DNA from: a bacterium
Lineage (GTDB): Bacteria; Thermosulfidibacterota; Thermosulfidibacteria; Thermosulfidibacterales; Thermosulfidibacteraceae
NCBI GenBank assembly: GCA_027022065.1
Contig: JALVZS010000031.1
Location: 1 to 13,630 of the forward strand
Length of the DNA stretch: 13,630 nucleotides
Direction of reading: 5' to 3'
Shown: positions 7,770 through 13,630 of the stretch, one piece after another
How the letters are laid out: every line of letters starts with the position of its first letter
How positions within the stretch are numbered: the stretch's first letter is position 1
Translations under genes and position numbers: made by a program
Notes under the pieces: generated by a model
The model's input: only the letters and a program-made list of their open reading frames with translations
Databases searched by the model: none
Told to the model about the DNA's origin: nothing

Positions 7770-8611
7770 AGCTGCTCTTTCTGGGATGCGCTGGGGGAAG
7801 GAGGATCACCTTCAAGCAGCAGAGGGCATCGGGAGGTTTTCTTGTCTTTAACGAAAGCGTTTTGATTCACGTGGATCCGGGACCGGGAGCTTTCATAAGA
7901 CTTATACAGGCGGGCATTGATCCCGCGAAGATTGACGCCTTCATCCTTAGCCACAAGCACCTAGACCACAGTGCGGACATAAACACACTCATTGAGGCAA
8001 AGACCATGGGCGGCTGGAGTCCAGGAGGAATACTCGCAGCACCCAGAGATGCCCTTGAGGGAGAGGATCCCGTGGTCATGAGATACCACAGAGACAACCT
8101 TGCGGGCATATACACCATAGATGAAAGCTTTGAAATTCGGCTGGGAAGCATAACTGTGAAAAGCGCCCTAAAGCACCAGCACCACGGCGTTGAGACCTAC
8201 GGACTGATATTCTCGTCAGAGGGCACAAGCGTGGGATATGTGACAGACGGGAAGTACTGCCCGGAGATGGGAAGAGCATACAAAGGATGCGATGTCCTTA
8301 TAATCAGCACCACATTCCGCAACCCAAGAGAGCTGGATCATCTTTGCCTTGATGAGGCGGTTGAAATACTATCAGGAGCAAGACCGAAGCTTGGTGTCAC
8401 AACCCACGTTGGAGCAGAAATAGTGTTTTGGGGGCTTGACAGGGCAGCGACCTATGTAGAGGAAAAAAGCGGCATAAGAACAATTGCAGCCAAAGAATTT
8501 ACAGTGCTTGATGTGCAAACCCTATCCACGAGCAAGGTAAAGCTCAAAAACCCAACAGGAATAGCCTATAGAGTAGATTCCCTAAGCTCCTGCAAAAAGG
8601 CCCTCACCTAG
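7766..8611 (+). CDS. Metallo-beta-lactamase-fold hydrolase, substrate unknown
   Basis: A 281-residue single-domain metallo-beta-lactamase-fold protein. The metal-binding motif is SHKHLDHS (62-69: H63, H65, D67, H68), with further likely ligands in KHQHHG (136-141), TDGKY (Asp161) and TTHVG (His214). A DHLCLDEAVEI segment (191-201) resembles the HLS-x2-A helix of RNase Z-like and related hydrolases. It lacks the exosite arm expected for true RNase Z, and no beta-CASP domain is visible, so RNA processing is possible but not shown. The ATG overlaps the dxs stop (ATGA), suggesting coupled translation with isoprenoid genes, though nothing in the protein ties it to that pathway. Its last eight bases overlap the end of the opposite-strand gene. 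Confidence 0.82.
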   Translation: MKLLFLGCAGGRRITFKQQRASGGFLVFNESVLIHVDPGPGAFIRLIQAGIDPAKIDAFILSHKHLDHSADINTLIEAKTMGGWSPGGILAAPRDALEGEDPVVMRYHRDNLAGIYTIDESFEIRLGSITVKSALKHQHHGVETYGLIFSSEGTSVGYVTDGKYCPEMGRAYKGCDVLIISTTFRNPRELDHLCLDEAVEILSGARPKLGVTTHVGAEIVFWGLDRAATYVEEKSGIRTIAAKEFTVLDVQTLSTSKVKLKNPTGIAYRVDSLSSCKKALT

Positions 8612-10277
8612 CCCCTTTCTGAAGCCTTTTATCCTGATACATCCTCTCATCCGCAAGCTTAAGCAGGGCATCCTCCACATTCCCCTTGTGCCCCACCTCG
8701 GAAAGCTGTGCACAGCCAATGGATATGGTCATCCCAAAGTCTTCCAATTCCTCCAGCTTGAGGGAGGAAAGAGCCTCTCTAAGCCTTTCCCCCATCTCCT
8801 CACACTGCTTTTTCGTAGCACCAGGGATGAGAACCACAAACTCATCCCCTCCAAATCTAGCAACAATATCTTCCTTTCTAAATGTGTTCTTCAAGATGCG
8901 GGCAAAAGCCTTCAGAACCGCATCCCCAGCCTGATGGCCGTATGTGTCGTTCAGCTTTTTAAAATTGTTAAGGTCTATCATCATGAGTGACAGGTTCTCA
9001 CCCCTCCTCTTTGCCCTCTCCACGGCCTTCTTGAAGGACTCCACAAAGAAGCGGCGGTTGTAAACCCCAGTCAGGGCATCCATAACGCTGAGCTGGTACT
9101 CCCTATCCCTGGCAAGCTCAAGCTCTTTCAGCATGTTCCTAAACCTGACCAAGTTGTAAACCCTTATGTAGAAGTCGCACATGTTGAAGGGCACCCTCAA
9201 GAAGTCCATAGCACCGCTGTAAAAGGCCTCAAAGGTAACGAGAGGATTGTGGGAAGAGGTATACACCATGGCGATCTTCTCGTATTCCTTCTTTTCAAGC
9301 CTCACCAGCTCCCTCACAAAGTCTATACCACTGGCCTTCTCCAGATTGAGATTTACTATGCTGAGAAGCAGCCTGTTGAGCCTGGTCACCTTTAGCGCCA
9401 TTTCTGCAGAAGGCACAGGCACCACCATGTAACCGTGGATGTTGAGATGAACCGTAAGCAGTTTGCGCATAAACGGGCTGTCTTCAACAAGCAGAATGGG
9501 GATCATTTCGGATACCCTGTGAGAACCACCAACCAACTTCTCCACAATCCTCACCTTACCAGAGGAAAGATCATCTTTATGGATGTAAAAGGTAACTCCC
9601 TTCTTGAAGGCCTCCTCCACAAAATCGGGGTTTATCTCAGAGGTCACCATAAATATGGGAACGAAGATATCCCTATCCCTTATACGCCTCGTTGCCTCAA
9701 GCCCATCAATATCTGGAAGGTGTAGATCCATGGTTACGAAGAAAAGCTCATCCTTGAACTTTTCCACAATTTCAACCGCCTCTTCCCCAGAACCAGCACT
9801 CACAACTTCGCACTCAGGGTAAAGTTCCTTAAACATCCTCTCCAGATAAGCCCTCACTGTTGGAGAATCATCCACTACGAGTATTCTGTTTTTGGGAACA
9901 AGGGCTTTCCTTTTCGCACCTAGGAACTGAACCACCACTTCAAGCAAAAACTCCCCATCAAAGGGCTTGGGAAGCACAAAATCAGGATACTCATCCAACT
10001 GCCAGTTAAGCTCTTCATCCGATGTGGCCACCATCTTGATTGTATTTTTGGGAAGGGATGAGAAGACCTCTTCGGCAGGGGTCCCCTCCCCTACCCTCCT
10101 GTCACATATCACAAGGTCAAGTGCATACCTTGAAGAAAAATCCAAAAGCTCATCCACACTTGAAGGGACCACGACATTGCAGAAGGTATCCATCGCAGAC
10201 TTAAGGATGCTTGCCTGCACCTTGCTGGAGGAAAGAACAGCAATACTGCATCCTGCTATATGCTTCATTACCCTCAT
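8604..10277 (-). CDS. Triple-receiver diguanylate cyclase response regulator (REC-REC-REC-GGDEF, PleD-like)
   Basis: Signalling protein predicted to make cyclic di-GMP. Domains of the 557 residues: REC1 about 9-118, REC2 about 131-250, REC3 about 260-380, a short helical linker, and GGDEF about 390-552. REC2 is complete: D136/D137, phosphoacceptor D184, T212 and K234. REC1 keeps D59, T85 and K104, but its acidic pair is replaced by S16/S17. REC3 keeps E265/D266 and T340, but the acceptor is N309 and the Lys position is V362. The cyclase domain has DALTGVYNRRFF (400-411), GGDEF (476-480) and RKED (467-470) five residues upstream, the classical RxxD inhibitory site. PleD has two receivers, so this looks like an extended PleD. 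ATG 10277 overlaps the stop of the upstream small gene. No sensor kinase is nearby. Confidence 0.92.
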   Translation of the reverse strand: MRVMKHIAGCSIAVLSSSKVQASILKSAMDTFCNVVVPSSVDELLDFSSRYALDLVICDRRVGEGTPAEEVFSSLPKNTIKMVATSDEELNWQLDEYPDFVLPKPFDGEFLLEVVVQFLGAKRKALVPKNRILVVDDSPTVRAYLERMFKELYPECEVVSAGSGEEAVEIVEKFKDELFFVTMDLHLPDIDGLEATRRIRDRDIFVPIFMVTSEINPDFVEEAFKKGVTFYIHKDDLSSGKVRIVEKLVGGSHRVSEMIPILLVEDSPFMRKLLTVHLNIHGYMVVPVPSAEMALKVTRLNRLLLSIVNLNLEKASGIDFVRELVRLEKKEYEKIAMVYTSSHNPLVTFEAFYSGAMDFLRVPFNMCDFYIRVYNLVRFRNMLKELELARDREYQLSVMDALTGVYNRRFFVESFKKAVERAKRRGENLSLMMIDLNNFKKLNDTYGHQAGDAVLKAFARILKNTFRKEDIVARFGGDEFVVLIPGATKKQCEEMGERLREALSSLKLEELEDFGMTISIGCAQLSEVGHKGNVEDALLKLADERMYQDKRLQKGAR

Positions 10278-10480
10278 TGTTGCTTCCTCTCCTTAAAAAG
10301 CCTGTGTTCCTCCTTAAGGGCCTCTATAAGCTCCTCCACCTTCCAGCCAAGATTCGTTGGGGTGGTTACGGCAAATATCAGATCTCCACCTATTCCAGCC
10401 CTAGAAAGAAGCCCTATGGCCCTTTCCAGCTCTTCCTGAGTAAATCCGTGAAATATCACCACCTTTTCATTCTTACCCAC
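10274..10480 (-). CDS. Small DUF3783-type protein
   Basis: A 68-residue protein that I recognise as DUF3783-like: VVIFHGFTQEELERAIGLLSRAGI (7-30), then LIFAVTTPTNLGWKVEELIEALKEEH (34-59). This small alpha/beta domain has no established function. No signal peptide, membrane segment or cysteine motif is seen. The frame stays open upstream to a GTG at 10552, but I chose GTG 10480. GAGGAGG sits five bases before it on the minus strand, and the extra 24 residues are not family-like. Its stop overlaps the ATG of the triple-receiver cyclase by four bases, so the two are probably made together. A signalling or binding partner role is inference only. Confidence 0.75.
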   Translation of the reverse strand: MGKNEKVVIFHGFTQEELERAIGLLSRAGIGGDLIFAVTTPTNLGWKVEELIEALKEEHRLFKERKQQ

Positions 10481-10485
10481 GAGTG

Positions 10486-10492
10486 CCTCCTC
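10486..10492 (-). promoter_or_regulatory. Ribosome binding site deciding the start of the DUF3783-type gene
   Basis: On the minus strand GAGGAGG lies five bases before GTG 10480. No comparable site precedes the longer-frame start at 10552. Confidence 0.7.
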
Positions 10493-10517
10493 GTCTGTAA
10501 TACAAACACCTGTGGAT

Positions 10518-10526
10518 AGAATAGCA
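10518..10526 (-). promoter_or_regulatory. Candidate extended -10 promoter for the DUF3783/cyclase unit
   Basis: The minus strand reads TGCTATTCT, an extended -10 element (TGn then TATTCT, compare TATAAT). It would start transcription about 30 bases before GTG 10480. No good -35 box lies 17 bases upstream. A second AT-rich hexamer, TATATT (minus strand of 10530-10535), is an alternative. Called by eye only. Confidence 0.3.
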
Positions 10527-10552
10527 CACAATATAGATTGATAAAAGCACAC
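10523..10552. repeat. Pair of AGCACAC direct repeats in the divergent control region
   Basis: AGCACAC occurs at 10523-10529 and 10546-10552, 23 bases apart, each preceded by a GATA-containing A-rich stretch. The first overlaps the candidate minus-strand extended -10; the second lies between the -35 and -10 of the candidate carB promoter. The arrangement would suit a regulator bound on one helix face, but two 7-base matches could be chance. Confidence 0.4.
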
Positions 10553-10566
10553 TTTGCTGTTATTTT
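10538..10566 (+). promoter_or_regulatory. carB: Candidate sigma-70-type promoter for carB
   Basis: TTGATA (10538-10543, five of six matches to TTGACA) is followed after 17 bases by TATTTT (10561-10566, four of six matches to TATAAT). TG at 10558-10559 gives an extended -10. The start of transcription would be near 10573, leaving a leader of about 17 bases that is mostly ribosome binding site. One of the two AGCACAC repeats lies in the spacer. Confidence 0.45.
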
Positions 10567-10569
10567 CCT

Positions 10570-10581
10570 TCCCTTAAGGGA
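10570..10581. promoter_or_regulatory. 12-base palindrome overlapping the carB ribosome binding site
   Basis: TCCCTTAAGGGA is a perfect inverted repeat. Its right arm runs into the purine-rich GGGAGGGGG (10578-10586) that serves as the carB ribosome binding site, with GGAGG at 10579-10583 seven bases before ATG 10591. It could be an operator or an RNA element masking the site, or simply a by-product of the purine run. Confidence 0.4.
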
Positions 10582-10590
10582 GGGGGTAAC

Positions 10591-13500
10591 ATGCCGAAAA
10601 GAACAGACATTAAGAAGATCCTCATTATAGGTTCAGGTCCCATAGTTATAGGGCAGGCATGCGAGTTTGACTACTCAGGCACTCAAGCCTGCAAGGTGTT
10701 GAAGCAGGAGGGCTTTGAGGTTGTTTTAGTCAACAGCAACCCCGCCACCATAATGACCGATCCTGAAATGGCAGACAGAACCTACATAGAGCCTCTAACC
10801 GTTGAGGCTGTGGCAAAGATCATAGAAAAGGAGCGTCCCGATGCCCTTCTTCCCACCCTTGGAGGACAGACCGCTTTAAATCTTGCCGTGTCTCTGGGCG
10901 AGGAGGGCGTGCTTGACAAATACGGCGTTGAGCTCATCGGGGCAAAGCTTGACGCCATAAAGAAGGCGGAGGACAGAGAGCTTTTCAAAAAGGCAATGGA
11001 GAACATAGGGCTTCAGGTGCCCAAAAGCGGATACGCAAGGAGCAAAGACGAGGCTTTAAGAATAGTGAAAGAGATAGGCTTTCCCGTGATTATCCGCCCG
11101 TCCTTCACCCTTGGAGGAACAGGGGGATCTGTTGCCTACAACATGGAGGAGTTTGAGGATGCGGTGGAGTGGGGCTTGAACGCATCTCCCTTTCACGAGG
11201 TCCTCATAGAGGAATCGGTTCTTGGCTGGAAGGAGTTTGAGCTTGAGGTGATGAGGGACCTTGCGGACAACGTGGTGATTATATGCTCCATAGAGAACTT
11301 TGACCCCATGGGAATACACACGGGAGACTCCATAACCGTTGCTCCCATCCAGACCCTCACGGACAAAGAGTATCAGATGATGAGGGACGCCGCCATAGCT
11401 ATCATCAGGGAGATAGGCGTTGAGACAGGGGGATCAAACATACAGTTTGCGGTAAACCCCGAAGACGGCCGCATGGTGGTTATAGAGATGAATCCGAGGG
11501 TTTCGCGATCATCAGCCCTTGCTTCAAAGGCAACGGGCTTCCCCATAGCCAAGATAGCCGCAAAGCTTGCAGTGGGATACACCTTGGACGAGATCCCCAA
11601 TGACATAACCAAAAAGACTCCCGCGTGCTTTGAACCAACCATAGACTACTGTGTTGTGAAGATCCCCAGATTTACCTTTGAAAAGTTTCCAGAGGCGGAC
11701 CCTATTCTTACCACCCAGATGAAGTCCGTTGGGGAGGTGATGGCCATAGGCCGCACCTTTAAAGAGGCGATTCACAAAGCCATACGCTCCCTTGAGATAG
11801 ACAGATACGGCTTCGTGGTGGAGAAGGAGGCTCTCAAGCCCGACGGTTCCTGGAACATGGAGAAGATAGAGTACAACCTGAAGCACCCCACATGGAACAG
11901 GCTCTGGTATATAGCCTGCGCCTTTAGAGCCGGCATGAGCATAGATGATGTTTACGAGCTTACAAAGATAGACCGCTGGTTCCTCTATCAGATACAGGAG
12001 ATTGTGAGAGAAGAAGAGAGGATGAAAAGCGTTTCCTTTGTGGATGTGGATGCCAAGTATCTTAGAAAGCTCAAAGAGATGGGGTTTTCGGATAGATACC
12101 TCGCGGATATATGGGGTGTTGACGAAAGGGATGTTAGAAGCAAAAGGCTCCAGCTTGGAATAAAGCCGGTGTTTAAGAGTGTTGACACCTGCGCTGCAGA
12201 GTTTGAGGCATATACCCCCTACTTTTACTCCACCTACGAGAGGGAAAACGAGGTTCCAAGAAGCGACAAAGAAAAAATAGTAATACTGGGCGGAGGACCC
12301 AACAGGATCGGGCAGGGCATAGAGTTTGACTACTGCTGCGTTCATTCCGTTTTCGCCATAAAGGAGATGGGCTATGAGGCGGTTATGGTGAACTGCAATC
12401 CAGAAACCGTCTCCACCGATTATGACACATCGGATGTTCTCTTCTTTGAGCCCCTCACCTTTGAGGATGTGATGAGCATCATTGACGATATAAAGCCCAA
12501 GGGAGTGATACTCCAGTTCGGCGGGCAGACCCCTCTGAAGCTTTCTACCTTCCTAGAGAAAGAAGGAGTTCCCATACTGGGTACATCCCCGGACAGCATT
12601 GACAGGGCGGAAGATAGGGAAAGATTTAGAGCGCTGCTACAAAAGTTAGGATTGAAGCAGCCTCCCAACGGCACAGCCACATCCATTGAGGAGGCGGTAA
12701 GAATTGCCGAGAAGATAGGCTATCCCGTTTTGGTTAGGCCCTCTTACGTGCTCGGTGGTAGAGCGATGGAGATAGTCTATAATGAGGAGGAGCTTCGCTA
12801 CTACATGACCCATGCGGTTGAGGCGTCTTTTGAGCATCCTGTGCTTGTGGACAAGTTCCTTGAGGATGCCACGGAGATTGATGTAGATGCCGTTGCCGAT
12901 GGCGAAGAGGTCTTCGTTGCAGGCATTATGGAACACATAGAAGAGGCAGGGGTCCATTCTGGAGACTCTGCGTGTTCTCTTCCACCCTTTTCTTTGAGCG
13001 AAGAGATAATAAAGGAGATTGAAGAGCAGACCAAAAAGCTCGCCTTGGAGCTGAACGTTGTTGGGCTAATAAATGTCCAGTATGCTGTTAAAAACAGTGA
13101 AATATACGTGCTTGAAGTGAATCCCAGAGCCTCAAGAACGGTTCCATTTGTGAGCAAGGTGATAGGAATACCCCTCGCAAAAATTGCTACCAAAATTATG
13201 CTGGGCAAAAAGCTGAGGGATTTCGGACTTCCGAGGAAACTCAGGCTTAATCATGTGGGAGTGAAAGAGGCGGTCTTTCCCTTCATAAAGTTTCCGGGAG
13301 TTGATGTGGTGCTCGGTCCCGAGATGAAGAGCACGGGAGAGGTGATGGGCATAGATAGAAGCTTTCCCATTGCCTACTATAAGGCTCAGGAAGCTGCAGG
13401 AAACAGCCTGCCACTGAAGGGATGCGTGTTCGTCAGCGTGAAGGACAGGGACAAGCCCCGCATAGTTGAGGTGGCAAGAAAGTTAAAAGAGCTTGGATTT

Positions 13501-13630
13501 AAAGTGGTTGCCACCAGAGGAACCGCACTCTTTCTGAAGGAGCAAGGGATAGATGTTGAAACGGTTTACAAGGTCCACGAAGGGCGTCCCCACGTGGTGG
13601 ACCACATGAAAAACGGCGATATCCACATGG
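10591..13630 (+). CDS. carB: Carbamoyl phosphate synthetase large subunit (3' partial)
   Basis: Makes carbamoyl phosphate from bicarbonate, two ATP and ammonia delivered by CarA, for pyrimidine and arginine synthesis. The visible 1013 codons are one open frame with no stop. The first half (about 1-400) has [19 protein letters not shown] (12-30), the ATP-grasp run [12 protein letters not shown] (169-180) and [18 protein letters not shown] (299-316). An oligomerisation region follows (about 400-555). The second half repeats the plan with [17 protein letters not shown] (567-583), [15 protein letters not shown] (716-730) and [15 protein letters not shown] (842-856). The allosteric MGS domain starts near 940 ([14 protein letters not shown]) and is cut by the window edge. 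About 60 residues are missing if length is near the usual 1070. CarA is not in the window. The start ATG has GGAGG seven bases upstream. Confidence 0.97.
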   Translation, partial: MPKRTDIKKILIIGSGPIVIGQACEFDYSGTQACKVLKQEGFEVVLVNSNPATIMTDPEMADRTYIEPLTVEAVAKIIEKERPDALLPTLGGQTALNLAVSLGEEGVLDKYGVELIGAKLDAIKKAEDRELFKKAMENIGLQVPKSGYARSKDEALRIVKEIGFPVIIRPSFTLGGTGGSVAYNMEEFEDAVEWGLNASPFHEVLIEESVLGWKEFELEVMRDLADNVVIICSIENFDPMGIHTGDSITVAPIQTLTDKEYQMMRDAAIAIIREIGVETGGSNIQFAVNPEDGRMVVIEMNPRVSRSSALASKATGFPIAKIAAKLAVGYTLDEIPNDITKKTPACFEPTIDYCVVKIPRFTFEKFPEADPILTTQMKSVGEVMAIGRTFKEAIHKAIRSLEIDRYGFVVEKEALKPDGSWNMEKIEYNLKHPTWNRLWYIACAFRAGMSIDDVYELTKIDRWFLYQIQEIVREEERMKSVSFVDVDAKYLRKLKEMGFSDRYLADIWGVDERDVRSKRLQLGIKPVFKSVDTCAAEFEAYTPYFYSTYERENEVPRSDKEKIVILGGGPNRIGQGIEFDYCCVHSVFAIKEMGYEAVMVNCNPETVSTDYDTSDVLFFEPLTFEDVMSIIDDIKPKGVILQFGGQTPLKLSTFLEKEGVPILGTSPDSIDRAEDRERFRALLQKLGLKQPPNGTATSIEEAVRIAEKIGYPVLVRPSYVLGGRAMEIVYNEEELRYYMTHAVEASFEHPVLVDKFLEDATEIDVDAVADGEEVFVAGIMEHIEEAGVHSGDSACSLPPFSLSEEIIKEIEEQTKKLALELNVVGLINVQYAVKNSEIYVLEVNPRASRTVPFVSKVIGIPLAKIATKIMLGKKLRDFGLPRKLRLNHVGVKEAVFPFIKFPGVDVVLGPEMKSTGEVMGIDRSFPIAYYKAQEAAGNSLPLKGCVFVSVKDRDKPRIVEVARKLKELGFKVVATRGTALFLKEQGIDVETVYKVHEGRPHVVDHMKNGDIHM

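Noticed and set aside
7205-7960. Minus-strand open frame of 251 codons across dxs and the hydrolase gene
   Set aside because: It is antisense to two well-supported genes; the translation is Ser/Pro/Leu-rich low-complexity sequence with no recognisable motif.
8595-8630. Intrinsic bidirectional terminator between the convergent genes
   Set aside because: The stem is only seven bases, AT-rich at its base, with a 22-base loop, so I do not annotate it as a terminator.
10211-10519. Plus-strand open frame of 102 codons opposite the DUF3783-type gene
   Set aside because: It is opposite a frame with family-like sequence and a good ribosome binding site; its own translation has no recognisable features.
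10481-10552. Upstream extension of the DUF3783-type gene to GTG 10552
   Set aside because: The extra 24 residues are hydrophobic and not family-like, and GAGGAGG sits exactly before GTG 10480.
10567-10590. Attenuator or riboswitch upstream of carB
   Set aside because: The likely leader is too short for an aptamer or alternative hairpins; only the 12-base palindrome is visible.
11524-12345. Minus-strand open frame of 273 codons inside carB
   Set aside because: It lies wholly antisense to the conserved CarB core and looks like no protein family; high GC in codon third positions of carB keeps the reverse frame open.
1-13630. Mobile elements, tRNA genes, CRISPR arrays or defence systems
   Set aside because: No transposase, integrase, regularly spaced repeats or cloverleaf-like segment was seen; genes occupy almost every base except 10481-10590.

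Overview
The window reads as chromosomal DNA of a thermophilic, Gram-negative (diderm) bacterium. Visible hints are very tight gene packing, Lys/Glu-rich proteins, arginine mostly as AGG/AGA and isoleucine often as ATA, and outer-membrane biogenesis genes (lolA, lptF, lptG). An Aquificota-like lineage is my best guess, but that is inference from style and not a database match. No tRNA, rRNA, CRISPR array, insertion sequence or prophage gene was seen.

Positions 1-8611 hold eleven plus-strand genes with almost no space between them: the end of dnaB, lolA, a small RDD membrane protein, lptF, lptG, a radical SAM enzyme of unknown function, hisIE, xseB, ispA, dxs and a metallo-beta-lactamase-fold hydrolase. 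Four junctions are 4-base ATGA/GTGA overlaps, three are longer overlaps, and the largest gap is 20 bases, so the block is probably co-transcribed and translationally coupled. It combines replication (dnaB), outer-membrane lipoprotein and LPS export (lolA, lptF, lptG), histidine synthesis (hisIE), exonuclease VII (xseB) and the entry and chain-elongation steps of isoprenoid synthesis (dxs, ispA). The order xseB-ispA-dxs is the one also found in E. coli.

Positions 8604-10480 hold a two-gene minus-strand unit that meets the first block tail to tail with an 8-base overlap. A 68-residue DUF3783-type protein comes first. It is coupled by an ATGA overlap to a 557-residue signalling protein with three receiver domains followed by a GGDEF diguanylate cyclase domain. 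Only the middle receiver keeps the full phosphorylation site. The cyclase domain keeps GGDEF and an RxxD product-inhibition site.

Positions 10481-10590 form a 110-base divergent control region with candidate promoters on both strands, a pair of AGCACAC direct repeats and a 12-base palindrome touching the carB ribosome binding site. From 10591 to the right edge runs carB, the large subunit of carbamoyl phosphate synthetase, as one uninterrupted frame of 1013 codons. It is cut by the window edge inside its C-terminal allosteric domain.

The items most worth a second look are the DUF3783/triple-receiver cyclase unit, the radical SAM protein with CX4CX2C spacing, the missing third Asp in the second Asp-rich motif of IspA, and the unsettled start of dxs.
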